The position numbers and the translations under genes are program-made. Positions 1 to 8,415 of a stretch of 17,447 nucleotides of DNA are shown here, piece by piece. The stretch's first letter is position 1; the number at the start of each line of letters is the position of its first letter. Origin of the DNA: Gammaproteobacteria bacterium. GTDB lineage: Bacteria; Pseudomonadota; Gammaproteobacteria; Thiohalomonadales; Thiohalomonadaceae. Where the stretch lies: contig JALOAT010000066.1 of assembly GCA_023228645.1 (NCBI GenBank), positions 1-17,447 on the forward strand, in the 5' to 3' direction. The notes under the pieces were generated by a model. That model was not told where the DNA came from. It did not search any database and saw only the letters and a list, made by a program, of their open reading frames with translations.

Positions 1-246
1 CAGTGCAATCACGACGCCGCACGCTTTCAGCGCAAGGTGAGCTACGACAATCTGCCCACGGAAATCATCCCGCAGTTCCAGGCGCTTTCCCGCGCAAAGG
101 CCCAGGCCCTTATCGAGGAAATGGACCGCTGGCTGTCGCAGCACGACCGTGACATCAACCCGGACGTGAAGGGCACCGGCCGCAAACAGGCCGGACTCGG
201 CATCTACTATTTTGAAGGCGACGTGCCCGAGGAACAGTCCAGATGA
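1..246 (+). CDS. DUF6502 family protein, C-terminal fragment
   Basis: The frame is open from the first base of the window (QCNHDAARFQRKVSYDN...) to the TGA at 244-246, so this is the last 81 residues of a gene that begins upstream. A GTG at 37 could be read as a start, but the open frame ahead of it argues for a truncated longer gene. The end of the protein, with an amphipathic helix (FQALSRAKAQALIEEMDRWL), an acidic stretch and the tail LGIYYFEGD, resembles the C-terminus of DUF6502 proteins, a family of unknown function. Its stop overlaps the next start as ATGA (243-246), which implies translational coupling to the DUF5666 lipoprotein. From memory this pairing recurs in proteobacterial genomes, which supports the call. 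The biochemical role is unknown. Confidence 0.75.
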   Translation, partial: QCNHDAARFQRKVSYDNLPTEIIPQFQALSRAKAQALIEEMDRWLSQHDRDINPDVKGTGRKQAGLGIYYFEGDVPEEQSR

Positions 247-1667
247 GAACGGAGATCTTGATCGGACTACCGCTGCTGGCGGTACTCCTCGCGGCATGTG
301 GCGGCGACCAGGTGGCCGGCGGCGGCACCGGCGGCACGGGCATGGTGGCGGTGCGCGGGCAGGTGGCTTCGAGCACTCCAAAGGCGACAGGGGTTCAGGC
401 GCTCGCGGGTGTATCGGCGGGTGCGCAGAACATCGTCATCAATGGCATCACCTACGACATGAGCAACGCCTCGTACACCGGCGCGCGCGATATCAATCCC
501 GGAATGGTGGTCACGCTGGTGGCAAGCAATAACGCGGGCACCCGCGCGGTCCAGAGCGCCTTCTATGTGGGCGAGCTGAAAGGGCCGGTGGACCACGTGG
601 TGAAGGATTCTGCCGCTGCGGCAGGTTCGTTCATCGCTATGGGGCATACGGTGTTCTGGGACGATCGCACGCAAAGAAACCATCTTGTACTAGAAGACCT
701 CGCGCCGCAGAGCTGTGTCGAAGTCAGCGGCTTCTCCATGGGTGATAAACGAATTCACGCGACGTATGTGGTTGCTGCAAGCGACTGTGATGCAGAAGTG
801 GAAGTGATGGGCTTCGTCACCGAAACAACACCTCAGTTGCAGCTGAATACGGTCCTGACGGTGGTGCGGCCGGCGGGTTTCGACGAGGTGCTGAAGGAAG
901 GGGTGGATGTGGTCACGGTCAAGGGCGCCTTTACCGCACCCGCATCGGTGGAGGCCACCTCCATCGAGAAGCTCAAGAGCCTGGGCGAGCTGGACCACCG
1001 CGCGGGCGAGGCAGAGGTGGAGGGCCTCGTGAGCGGCGTGCAGGCGTTCGGCGATGGGACACCTGTGAGCTTCTTCGTGGCAGGACAGCCGGTACGGCTG
1101 ACTTCTTCCACCGAGTATTCCGGCGGTATGGCGCAACAGATCACCAATGGCGTCCACCTGGAGGCGGAAGGACCTCTCAAGCGTGCCTACGATGCGGGGG
1201 CCTACTACCTCGAAGCGACAGAGATCGAATTCAAGGATGAGATCGAGATCGTCGCACAAGTCGAAAGTGTGGCCGCAGATGCGCTGACCTTCTTTGGCGG
1301 CGCCATGACCATCGACGTCACGGCCGCCACTCGATTCGAGGGCATCGACCGAACGGCCATCGCACACGGTACGTGTCTTGAAGTGCGTGCCCGGCGGACG
1401 TCTGGCAATGCCGTCGCCACCCAGGCCAAGCAGGAGGGGTGCGAGGACGAGGTGAAACTTCGGGGCCCCGCAACGGACATCGACAGGGCCAGCGGGACCT
1501 TCCAGATTTTGGGAATGCCTGTGAATGCCAACGCGATCGAGGAGTTCGAGTACGACGACCGGCCGCTGAGCCGTGACCAGTTCCTCGACCTGTTGTCGGC
1601 CGGTGATCTGGTCGAGCTCGAAGGCTCGGCAGGACCGAACTGGGACAAAGCCGAACTGGACGATTGA
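243..1667 (+). CDS. DUF5666 domain-containing lipoprotein
   Basis: A 474-residue exported protein. The N-terminus is a lipoprotein signal: charged MRTE, a hydrophobic core (residues 5-18) and lipobox LAAC with the lipidated cysteine at 19. A glycine-rich linker (GGDQVAGGGTGGTG, 20-33) follows. The mature part looks like five or six small beta-rich repeats, roughly 34-110, 113-180, 183-245, 255-330, 333-400 and 402-470. They share the pattern 'V.G.V......G.F...G..V....T......', with lines such as AEVEGLVSGVQ, IEIVAQVESV and EVKLRGPATDI, as in DUF5666 proteins. Residue 20 is Gly rather than Asp, so by the usual Lol rule the protein should go to the outer membrane (inference). It is translationally coupled to the DUF6502 gene, suggesting a joint function. 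Repeat borders were judged by eye, and no enzymatic motif is visible. Confidence 0.85.
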   Translation: MRTEILIGLPLLAVLLAACGGDQVAGGGTGGTGMVAVRGQVASSTPKATGVQALAGVSAGAQNIVINGITYDMSNASYTGARDINPGMVVTLVASNNAGTRAVQSAFYVGELKGPVDHVVKDSAAAAGSFIAMGHTVFWDDRTQRNHLVLEDLAPQSCVEVSGFSMGDKRIHATYVVAASDCDAEVEVMGFVTETTPQLQLNTVLTVVRPAGFDEVLKEGVDVVTVKGAFTAPASVEATSIEKLKSLGELDHRAGEAEVEGLVSGVQAFGDGTPVSFFVAGQPVRLTSSTEYSGGMAQQITNGVHLEAEGPLKRAYDAGAYYLEATEIEFKDEIEIVAQVESVAADALTFFGGAMTIDVTAATRFEGIDRTAIAHGTCLEVRARRTSGNAVATQAKQEGCEDEVKLRGPATDIDRASGTFQILGMPVNANAIEEFEYDDRPLSRDQFLDLLSAGDLVELEGSAGPNWDKAELDD

Positions 1668-1703
1668 ACGGCTACGCAATTCGATACCGGGCACACGTCC
1701 GGC

Positions 1704-1732
1704 TTGCAAACCGTGCCTTGCGCTGGTTTAGT
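1704..1732 (+). promoter_or_regulatory. Candidate sigma70 promoter for the PfkB kinase
   Basis: TTGCAA at 1704-1709, a 17-bp spacer and TTTAGT at 1727-1732 lie in the 97-bp gap before the kinase start. The match is moderate (4/6 for each box). It is the best promoter-like pair seen in this gap. Confidence 0.35.
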
Positions 1733-1764
1733 GACGCACTGATTTCAAGCCAGCGAGACCTGTC

Positions 1765-2697
1765 ATGACCGCCCTCATCTGCGGCTCCTACGCCTACGAC
1801 ACCATTATGGTGTTCCGCGACCGCTTCAAGAACCACATCCTTCCGGAGAAGGTGCACATCCTTAACGTGTCCTTCCTGGTGCCCGATATGCGGCGCGAGT
1901 TCGGCGGCTGCGCCGGCAACATCGCTTACAACCTGAAGCTCCTGGGCAATGCACCGCTACCCATGGCGACGGTGGGGCAGGACTTCGATGCTTACCGCCA
2001 GTGGATGGACAAGTGCGGCATCGACGGCCGCCACGTGAAGGTGATCGACAGCACGTATACCGCACAGGCCTTCATCACCACGGACATGGACGACAACCAG
2101 ATCACCGCCTTCCATCCGGGCGCCATGAGTCACGCCCACGAGAACAGTGTGCACGACGCCGAGGGCGTCACTCTCGGTATCGTCACCCCGGACGGTCGCG
2201 ATGGCATGGTGGAGCACGCGCGGCAGTTCGCCGAGGCGGGCATCCCGTTCATCTTCGATCCGGGCCAGGGATTGCCCATGTTTTCCGGCGACGAGCTGTT
2301 GCGCTTCATCGACCAGGCGAGCTGGGTCGCGGTCAACGATTACGAAGGTCAGTTACTGGAGCAGCGTACCGGCCTGGCCTTGCACGATCTGGCTGGCAAG
2401 GTAAAGGCGCTGATCGTCACCAAGGGCGCCAAGGGCTCCCACATCTACGCCGACGGGCATCGCATCGAGATCCCCAACGCGCCCGTGCGCGGCGTCGCCG
2501 ACCCGACCGGCTGCGGCGACGCCTACCGGGCCGGGCTGCTGCACGGGCTCATGCACGGTTTGGATTGGGAAACCACGGGACGCATCGCCTCGCTCATGGG
2601 TGCCATCAAGGTGGAGCACCACGGCACCCAGAACCACCACTTCTCGGAGCACGAATTCAAGGCGCGCTTCTACGAGGCGTTTGCGTATCACCTTTGA
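1765..2697 (+). CDS. PfkB-family carbohydrate/adenosine kinase
   Basis: A 310-residue cytosolic sugar or nucleoside kinase of the ribokinase/PfkB family, which transfers phosphate from ATP to a hydroxymethyl group. The N-terminal substrate-binding motif is GGCAGN at residues 47-52. The C-terminal signature DPTGCGDAYRAG begins at 246, with D252 as the predicted catalytic base and GCGD as the anion hole (usually GAGD). Between them lie the expected nucleotide-binding strands (ALIVTKGAKGSHIY, about 215-228). The length is normal for the family. The start ATG at 1765 has only a weak ribosome binding site (GCGAGA). The substrate cannot be read from the sequence. Adenosine kinase is a frequent label for bacterial members with DPTGCGDAYRAG, but other sugars are possible. 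The gene seems monocistronic and converges on the SH3 gene. Confidence 0.9.
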   Translation: MTALICGSYAYDTIMVFRDRFKNHILPEKVHILNVSFLVPDMRREFGGCAGNIAYNLKLLGNAPLPMATVGQDFDAYRQWMDKCGIDGRHVKVIDSTYTAQAFITTDMDDNQITAFHPGAMSHAHENSVHDAEGVTLGIVTPDGRDGMVEHARQFAEAGIPFIFDPGQGLPMFSGDELLRFIDQASWVAVNDYEGQLLEQRTGLALHDLAGKVKALIVTKGAKGSHIYADGHRIEIPNAPVRGVADPTGCGDAYRAGLLHGLMHGLDWETTGRIASLMGAIKVEHHGTQNHHFSEHEFKARFYEAFAYHL

Positions 2698-2713
2698 AAC
2701 AGGCTAAGAGCCC

Positions 2714-2819
2714 AACGCAGAGACGCAGAGAACGCAGAGAAGACGAGTTGCTAATACCAGGGACCTGTGGCCGTAGTTTTCATCCCTCTGTGTTCTCTGT
2801 GTCTCTGTGTCTCTGTGTT
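2714..2819. repeat. Inverted element of CAGAG-type 8-mers
   Basis: The left arm (2714-2742) is three tandem units of (A)ACGCAGAG. The right arm (2786-2819) is tandem TCTCTGTG units, the reverse complement with G replaced by A. The arms can fold into an imperfect stem of about 30 bp over a loop of roughly 43 nt. The element fills most of the 144-bp gap between the convergent kinase and SH3 genes and could act as a bidirectional 3' hairpin. Similar CAGAG/CTCTG arrays occur between genes in many unrelated bacteria and often give spurious ORFs with QRHREH-like peptides. Confidence 0.8.
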
Positions 2820-2841
2820 GATCCTGTAGATGAACAGCAGG

Positions 2842-3510
2842 TCAGAAGTCGCTGGCCCAGGCGGACTTGCGGCGGCGCAGTTTGGGCAGGACAAGTCCGA
2901 GCAGGATGCCGCCGCCGAGTACGCCGGCGCCGGACAGGAACCACTCGCGATAGGAGTCGTCCTGCAGCTTGGCGTTGGTGGTGCGCAGGCGGTTGTTTTC
3001 GTCCTCGAGGCTGGCGAGGCGCACGCGCATGGCCTCGTTGTCCTCGTGCAGCTTGATGGGGCCGGCAGCGACCACACGGAGCTCGGCCAGTTCCTTCTGC
3101 ACCTTTTCGTAGTCCTTCTCGAGCTGGGTTCGCGCCTTGCGGATTTCGGTGCGTTCGTTCTGGGCCGTTCCCAGTTGTTCCTTGAGTTTCTGCCGCTCGG
3201 TTTCGAGCGAGGCGATCTTCTTCTCGGCCGCCACCAACCGGTCACGGGCGATGGGCTGCTCGGTCAGGTACTGGAGGCGCACCCAGCCTTCGATACCCTT
3301 TGGGTCGCGCGCCCGCACGAACTCCCCATCCACCTCGAGGACTTCGAGGCGCATGCCGCTCTGCAGCGTACTGAGGATCTTGTACTGGTTACCCTGGCCC
3401 GTGCGCAGGGTCACGATCAGCTTGTCATCCACGTAAAGATAGTCGGCGGCATGGGCGAAGCCGACGGCAAAAAGAAGCAGGAACGGAAGTACACGTTTCA
3501 TGCGGTGCAT
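2842..3510 (-). CDS. SH3 domain / coiled-coil membrane protein (TIGR04211, YgiM-like)
   Basis: A 222-residue envelope protein. A signal peptide (MHRMKRVLPFLLLFAVGFAHA) is followed by a bacterial SH3 domain at about 24-86, including TLRTGQGNQYKIL and EGWVRLQYL. A long charged coiled coil covers about 90-185 with heptad-like LETERQKLKEQL patterns. A C-terminal transmembrane helix covers about 190-212, then a basic tail RRRKSAWASDF. This order matches the TIGR04211 SH3 family, which includes E. coli YgiM. The SH3 domain should be periplasmic and may bind peptidoglycan or a protein partner (inference). The first ATG is at 3510. An ATG at 3501 (MKRVLP...) has a slightly better upstream GGA and would also give a good signal peptide. 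It lies 66 nt downstream of the GGDEF-EAL gene on the same strand, so co-transcription is possible. Confidence 0.88.
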   Translation of the reverse strand: MHRMKRVLPFLLLFAVGFAHAADYLYVDDKLIVTLRTGQGNQYKILSTLQSGMRLEVLEVDGEFVRARDPKGIEGWVRLQYLTEQPIARDRLVAAEKKIASLETERQKLKEQLGTAQNERTEIRKARTQLEKDYEKVQKELAELRVVAAGPIKLHEDNEAMRVRLASLEDENNRLRTTNAKLQDDSYREWFLSGAGVLGGGILLGLVLPKLRRRKSAWASDF

Positions 3511-3576
3511 CCAGGCAGATGGAACATACGGAATTGCGGATTGTATGCGATCCGGGCCTCCGGGCCGTGGCGGGCT

Positions 3577-6177
3577 TCACAGAACACTGGAGGCCTGTGC
3601 GTCCTCGCCCGGACCCGTGCCGAGCGACGCCGCTTCCACCAGACTGGGGGTGGGGCGTCCCACGTGGAAACCCTGCGCGAAGTCGATGCCGGCGAGGCGC
3701 ACGTATTCCAGCACCTCCGCGCTCTCCACGAACTCGGCGATGGAGAGGATGCCGAGCTCCTGGGCCAGCGCCGAGATGCTCTTTACGAAGGCGGCATCAC
3801 GCTGGTCGCTGGCCATGTTCACCACGAAGTCACCTTCGATCTTCACGTAGTCGATGGGGAAGCGCTTCAGATAATGGAACGATGAAAAGCCGGAGCCGAA
3901 ATCGTCGATGGCGAGACCGAAACCCGCGTTCTTGAGCTCGTTCACGAATTTCTCGAGCAGGCCCATGTTACGGACCGTGTCGCGCTCGGTGATCTCGAAG
4001 ACTACCCGTTGCGGCGCGATGCCGAATTGCTGCGTCAGTGCCTTCACGCCGTGCACGAACTCGCCCATCACCAGGGCGCGCGGCGATAGGTTGAGGAAAA
4101 TGAGGCCGCAGTAGTCGTGCTGCACCACCTGCTCGAAGGTCTTCTCCATGACAATGGCATCGAGCTTGTGGATGAGGCCGAGCTTTTCGGTGATCTCGAT
4201 GAACTCGTGGGCACCGAGCAGGCCGTTGGGCAGGGCGATGCGGCTCAGCACCTCAATGGCGGTGACGGTACCGTCGGCGGTGGTGACGATGGGCTGGAAG
4301 AACGGCACGATGCGCCGCTCCTCGATGGCGTTGGCGATGACCAGGCTCTTCTCGCCGATGTCGCGGAAGATGGCCACGACGTCGTCATTGGTGGGCAGGC
4401 CAATGCGGTTCTTACCGTCGGACTTGGCCTTGTACATCATGTTGTCGGCGAACAGGAACAGGTCCTTGACGTCGGTGGCGTGATCCGGGAACAGGGCAAC
4501 ACCGATGGAAATGGTGGCTTTGACACGGCTGCCGTCCGGGGCCTCGAGACTCATCTGCGAGGCGCTTTCCAGCACGCGCGTGCTGAGGGTTTCCGCCAGC
4601 GTAATGGCCGCCTCGGGCAGGATCAGCACGAATTCGTCGCCGCCATAGCGGGCGAAGATGTCGCCGGTGCGCAGCACCCGCTGCACCGACAGGGCGAACT
4701 CCTGCAGGAACTTGTCGCCGAAGGCATGCCCGTACGTGTCGTTGATGGACTTGAAGTTGTCCAGGTCGATGACCAGCAGCGCGAACGAGTAGTTGTGGCG
4801 CTCGGCACGCTTGATCTCGTAGCCGAGCAGTTCCCAGAACAGGCGCTGGTTGTACAGGTTGGTGAGCGGGTCGCGGGTGGCGTAGTACTCCAGGTCGCGC
4901 GTGTATTTGTAGATGGCCTTGACCGAGCCGACCACGTTCAGCAGCGTGGAGAGGATGCTCTCGGTGACCAGCAGACGGGTCTGGTTCTTCACCAGGTCAG
5001 TATGCACGCCGATGCCCACGATGCCGCCGATCTTCGGGGTTTCGACGATGAGCGACTTGGTCTGCAGATCCAGTTGCTCGCGGCTGAGCGTGACCGGCTC
5101 ACCGGTACCGGCCACATGGTGATGGAATTCCAGCGAAGCCAAACTGCCGAAGGCCGGGTGGGAAAGCAGCGCCGTGCGTATTGCCTGCTCCATGAGCTGG
5201 CGCGTGTTCGCTTCGGGTGGCCGGGCCCAGAACACCTCCAGATCGAACAGCTCATCGTCGACCTTGAAGATGGAGAACAGGCTGTAGGCCTCGATGACCT
5301 GATTGATGTCCGTGAGCAGAAAGCCCACGTATTCCCGCCAGTCGCGCACCACCTCGGAGGTGATGACGAATTTCTCCAACAGGCGGATCTCGAATTCCAG
5401 CAGGTCTTTGTCGACGGCGACGGAACGGAGCTTGTCGGCCAACTCGCCGACTTTCGCGAAGATGCTGTTGAACTCCGCAAAACCCAGGTCCGGATTGCTG
5501 TGCTCGATGTTGCGTAGATCGGAAACCTTGTTGATGCGTTCGATGTTCTGCTGCAGGAAATTGATGGACCCGTCCAGCTTGCGCTGGAAGAACCACACCG
5601 CGAGGAGGGCCGCGAGGATTGGAATGGGACTGACGAGCAGCAAGGCGAACAACAGGTCGTTGCGCGCCTGGGTGGTGAGCGCGCCCACGTCCTGACGCAC
5701 GTCGATGACGCCCAGCACCTCGCCGGCTCTGGTGTTCACGTGACAGCGCAGGCATTCATCGCGGGCCACCAGCGGGAAGGTGTGTTGCAGGATGCCGTCG
5801 ATTTCCTGCGTGACGGGCGTGGCCTGCTCGAAGGTTTGCAGGACCGGGCCGTCAATGTGGTTCTGCACGATGGGACCGAACAGTTCGGTGACGCGGTCAC
5901 CACGGTAGATGTCGATGGAGTAGGGCGCGCCGGCCGAGGCCTGCTGTACCGAGTGGATGAATTCCTCCACCTGCGGCCGCGTCCAGCCCTGGCGCATCAC
6001 CTGGAACATGGCGTTGAAGGTGCCCTGGGCGAGGGTCTCCGAGACCTCCACGGCACTCTCGCGCACCGCGTCGTCATAAACGCGCGTGATGGCCCCATAC
6101 AACGTGGTGAACATCACCAGCGATACGCCCGCGGAAGCGAGCAGGATAAATCCCTTTATTGTTTTGGGTAGCGGCAT
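3577..6177 (-). CDS. Membrane GGDEF-EAL protein with periplasmic CxxCH sensor
   Basis: An 866-residue bifunctional c-di-GMP enzyme. Transmembrane helices at about 10-30 and 174-198 enclose a periplasmic domain holding C142-LR-C145-H146, a c-type heme motif in the style of the Tll0287/DUF3365 sensors. A linker with coiled-coil and GAF-like character (about 200-430) leads to a GGDEF domain with intact GGDEF at 512-516 and an RxxD inhibitory site (RTGD, 503-506) at the standard spacing. The EAL domain (about 615-850) carries EVL (642-644) in place of EAL but keeps the usual catalytic set: E642, N696, E728, D758-D759, K779, E815 and Q835. Both activities therefore look possible. A redox- or gas-sensing role through heme is inference. 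The start ATG at 6177 has no clear ribosome binding site. The next gene on this strand is the SH3 protein, 66 nt away. Confidence 0.93.
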   Translation of the reverse strand: MPLPKTIKGFILLASAGVSLVMFTTLYGAITRVYDDAVRESAVEVSETLAQGTFNAMFQVMRQGWTRPQVEEFIHSVQQASAGAPYSIDIYRGDRVTELFGPIVQNHIDGPVLQTFEQATPVTQEIDGILQHTFPLVARDECLRCHVNTRAGEVLGVIDVRQDVGALTTQARNDLLFALLLVSPIPILAALLAVWFFQRKLDGSINFLQQNIERINKVSDLRNIEHSNPDLGFAEFNSIFAKVGELADKLRSVAVDKDLLEFEIRLLEKFVITSEVVRDWREYVGFLLTDINQVIEAYSLFSIFKVDDELFDLEVFWARPPEANTRQLMEQAIRTALLSHPAFGSLASLEFHHHVAGTGEPVTLSREQLDLQTKSLIVETPKIGGIVGIGVHTDLVKNQTRLLVTESILSTLLNVVGSVKAIYKYTRDLEYYATRDPLTNLYNQRLFWELLGYEIKRAERHNYSFALLVIDLDNFKSINDTYGHAFGDKFLQEFALSVQRVLRTGDIFARYGGDEFVLILPEAAITLAETLSTRVLESASQMSLEAPDGSRVKATISIGVALFPDHATDVKDLFLFADNMMYKAKSDGKNRIGLPTNDDVVAIFRDIGEKSLVIANAIEERRIVPFFQPIVTTADGTVTAIEVLSRIALPNGLLGAHEFIEITEKLGLIHKLDAIVMEKTFEQVVQHDYCGLIFLNLSPRALVMGEFVHGVKALTQQFGIAPQRVVFEITERDTVRNMGLLEKFVNELKNAGFGLAIDDFGSGFSSFHYLKRFPIDYVKIEGDFVVNMASDQRDAAFVKSISALAQELGILSIAEFVESAEVLEYVRLAGIDFAQGFHVGRPTPSLVEAASLGTGPGEDAQASSVL

Positions 6178-6260
6178 GGCGGTGGACGCAACGGTGGCAA
6201 GCGCAGGCAGCTTACCAGAAGCGCAGCCCTTGCAAACCCGACTGCATTAACAAATACGTG

Positions 6261-6278
6261 ACCGCACTTCAGTGCGGT
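6261..6278. other. Perfect short hairpin in the DUF255 to GGDEF-EAL gap
   Basis: ACCGCAC-TTCA-GTGCGGT is a perfect 7-bp stem with a 4-nt loop. It lies between the stop of the DUF255 gene and the start of the GGDEF-EAL gene, both on the minus strand. Only a loose T-rich stretch follows on that strand, so it could be a weak terminator or an operator. Confidence 0.4.
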
Positions 6279-6340
6279 GTCTCTTGGTCATATCACCCGG
6301 AGAGACAGAGGCTCTAACCGGCGGCCGCAAAAAGATTCGT

Positions 6341-6362
6341 CCCTTCTCCCGGAGGGAGAGGG
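6341..6362 (-). terminator. Candidate terminator / REP-like hairpin after the DUF255 gene
   Basis: CCCTTCTCCC and GGGAGAGGG form a 9-bp stem with one bulged base, starting 9 nt past the DUF255 stop codon. On the minus strand the stem is followed after a few bases by TCTTTTTG. The CCCTCTCCC/GGGAGAGGG type is also a common dispersed intergenic repeat, so this may be a repeat acting as a terminator. The rest of the 193-bp gap (6178-6370) shows only the second hairpin at 6261. Confidence 0.45.
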
Positions 6363-6370
6363 AGTGTGCT

Positions 6371-8404
6371 TCAGAGCAGCGCGGCGAGGTGCTCCGGCGC
6401 GTGAATGGGCGGCAGACAGCGGCCTGGTTCACAGACATAGGCCACCGGCGCTGGCTGCGCCTCACGCTCCGCCAGGGAACCTGGCAGATCGCCGGCATCT
6501 TCGGGCACCACCAGCACGTGACGGCCCGGGTCGAAATGCCGCGCGAGCACCGCCTGCCAGGCATCCAGGGCCGTGCCACTGCCGCGCAGCACGATGCTGG
6601 GACGGGGCGCCAGGTATTCGCGCAAGGCCAGCAGCACGCCGGCGTGGCTGGTGCTGTGGCGCTGCGCATGCGGCCAGGCGGCGCGCAGGGTGCGCTCTGC
6701 GGCGTCGGTGAAGTCCAGCCGCCCCACCAGATGACCCAGGCGCAACAGCGCGGAGGCGGCAGCGCCGTTGCCGGCGGGCAGCGATTCGTCACCGAAGGTC
6801 TTCGGGCGATGGATGAGCCGCTCGTGATCGTCCGCGGTGAAGAAGAACCCGCCGTGGGATTCGTCCTCGAAGTGTTCGAGCAGCAGGTCCGCGAGGGCGA
6901 TGGCGAAGGACAGGTCGCCGTCACGCCAGCGCGCCTCCAACTGGGCGAGGATGCCGTCGACCAGAAAGGCGTGGTCGTCGAGATACGCTGGCAGCAGGGC
7001 GATGTTGTCCTTCCAGGAGGCGAGCAGCCGGCCGTCGTCCAGCAAGTGGGTGCGCAGGAAGTCGAGGGCACGCTGCGCCGAGTGTACGAAGTCCTCGCGG
7101 CCGAGCAGGCGGCCGGCCACTGCCATGCCGCGCATCATGAGCCCGTTCCAGCCCGTCAGGACCTTCTCGTCGCGGCCGGGCCGGGTGCGCTGCGCGCGGG
7201 CCTCGAACAGCGCCGCGCGGATGGCGGTCTCCCGCTCGGCCAGTGTGGCTGCGGGCAGGCCGACCTGATCGGCGAGTTCCGCCAGTGTGCGGCGCCGTTG
7301 CAGGTGCCAGCGTCCTTCGAAATTGGCGGGACCATCGAGCCCGTAGAGCGCGGCGGCCAGCGGCAGGTCCGCCACCGGCAGCGCCGCTGCCAGTTCCTCG
7401 CGCGACCAGCTGTAAAAGCGCCCCTCGTGGCCCTCGCTGTCCGCGTCCAGGGCGGCGTAATAGCCGCCTGCCGGCGCCTGCATTTCGCGCATCACCCATT
7501 CGGCGGTGCGCTCTGCCACGTCGCGGAACGAGGCCTCGCCGGTGAAGCGCCAGGCCTCGGCGTAGAGCGGCAACAGCAGGGCATTGTCGTAGAGCATCTT
7601 TTCGAAATGCGGGATCTCCCAGCGGGCGTCCACCGCGTAGCGGAAAAAGCCGCCGCCCAAGTGGTCGAACAGGCCGCCTGCGGCCATGGCGCGCAGGCTG
7701 TGCAGGGCCATGCGCGCGGCCTCGCCGTCGCCGGCGACGCCGAGGTGCAGCAGCAGCGCCAGTTCGGGGGCGCGGGGAAATTTGGGCGCCTCGCCGAAGC
7801 CGCCGTACCGCGGGTCGTAGCTGGCCACCAGTGCCGTGCGTGCGGCGATCAGCGGGCGATCGTCCAGGCGGGCGGCGGCCTCGCCGTCGCCTGCCCGCTG
7901 CTGGAGCGCCGCGCGCACGGCCGCGTTCTGGTCGTCCAGGGCGTGGCGGTGGTCGCGGTAGATCTCGCTGACGCGCTCCAGCACGTCATTGAACGCGGGC
8001 AGCCCGTAGCGCCGTTCGCGGGGGAAGTAGGTGCCAGCGAAAAAAGGCGTCTGATCCGGGGCGAGGAACACGGTGAGCGGCCAGCCCCCGGGGCGCCCGG
8101 CCAGGATCTGGTGCGCGAGTTGGTAAATGCGGTCCAGGTCCGGGCGCTCTTCGCGATCGACCTTCACGTTCACGAACAGCGCATTCATGCGCCGGGCCGT
8201 GTCGCGGTCCTCGAAGGATTCGTGAGCCATGACGTGGCACCAGTGGCAGGCCGAATAACCAATGGACAGCAGGATCGGCTTGTCCTCGCGCCGCGCCCGT
8301 TGCAGCGCCTCCTCGCCCCAGGGATACCAGTCCACCGGATTGCTGGCGTGTTGCTGAAGATAGGGGCTCGTCTCGCGCGCGAGGCGGTTGTGGTGGGCGC
8401 TCAT
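6371..8404 (-). CDS. DUF255 / YyaL thioredoxin-like protein (SPATA20 family)
   Basis: A 677-residue protein with an N-terminal thioredoxin-like domain and a long (alpha/alpha)-barrel-like remainder. The opening HHNRLARETSPYLQQHASNPVDWYPW, kept here in short form as NRLARETSPYLQQH, and the motif SACHWCHVM (C53-HW-C56) define the DUF255 family. Bacterial YyaL and mammalian SPATA20 belong to it. The CxxC suggests redox activity, but the cellular role of the family is not established. The C-terminal part has the repeated helical layout of N-acylglucosamine 2-epimerase-like barrels. I chose the ATG at 8404 because GAGG (8411-8414) sits 6 nt ahead of it; a TTG at 8416 would add four residues. A perfect 9-bp inverted repeat lies directly upstream of this ribosome binding site. 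The preceding gene on this strand is pepP, 171 nt away. Confidence 0.92.
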   Translation of the reverse strand: MSAHHNRLARETSPYLQQHASNPVDWYPWGEEALQRARREDKPILLSIGYSACHWCHVMAHESFEDRDTARRMNALFVNVKVDREERPDLDRIYQLAHQILAGRPGGWPLTVFLAPDQTPFFAGTYFPRERRYGLPAFNDVLERVSEIYRDHRHALDDQNAAVRAALQQRAGDGEAAARLDDRPLIAARTALVASYDPRYGGFGEAPKFPRAPELALLLHLGVAGDGEAARMALHSLRAMAAGGLFDHLGGGFFRYAVDARWEIPHFEKMLYDNALLLPLYAEAWRFTGEASFRDVAERTAEWVMREMQAPAGGYYAALDADSEGHEGRFYSWSREELAAALPVADLPLAAALYGLDGPANFEGRWHLQRRRTLAELADQVGLPAATLAERETAIRAALFEARAQRTRPGRDEKVLTGWNGLMMRGMAVAGRLLGREDFVHSAQRALDFLRTHLLDDGRLLASWKDNIALLPAYLDDHAFLVDGILAQLEARWRDGDLSFAIALADLLLEHFEDESHGGFFFTADDHERLIHRPKTFGDESLPAGNGAAASALLRLGHLVGRLDFTDAAERTLRAAWPHAQRHSTSHAGVLLALREYLAPRPSIVLRGSGTALDAWQAVLARHFDPGRHVLVVPEDAGDLPGSLAEREAQPAPVAYVCEPGRCLPPIHAPEHLAALL

Positions 8405-8415
8405 GGCGAGCCTCA

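Noticed and set aside
2714..2819. Possible CRISPR array
   Set aside because: The units are 8-mers without spacers, arranged as an inverted pair, and no cas gene is nearby.
2751..3245. A minus-strand frame reading into the CTCTG repeat with a TETQRHREH peptide
   Set aside because: This peptide is the usual product of translating the repeat, and the frame overlaps the real SH3 gene.
4117..5517. A 466-codon open frame on the plus strand
   Set aside because: It is antisense to the GGDEF-EAL gene and mirrors its codon pattern; no domain is visible.
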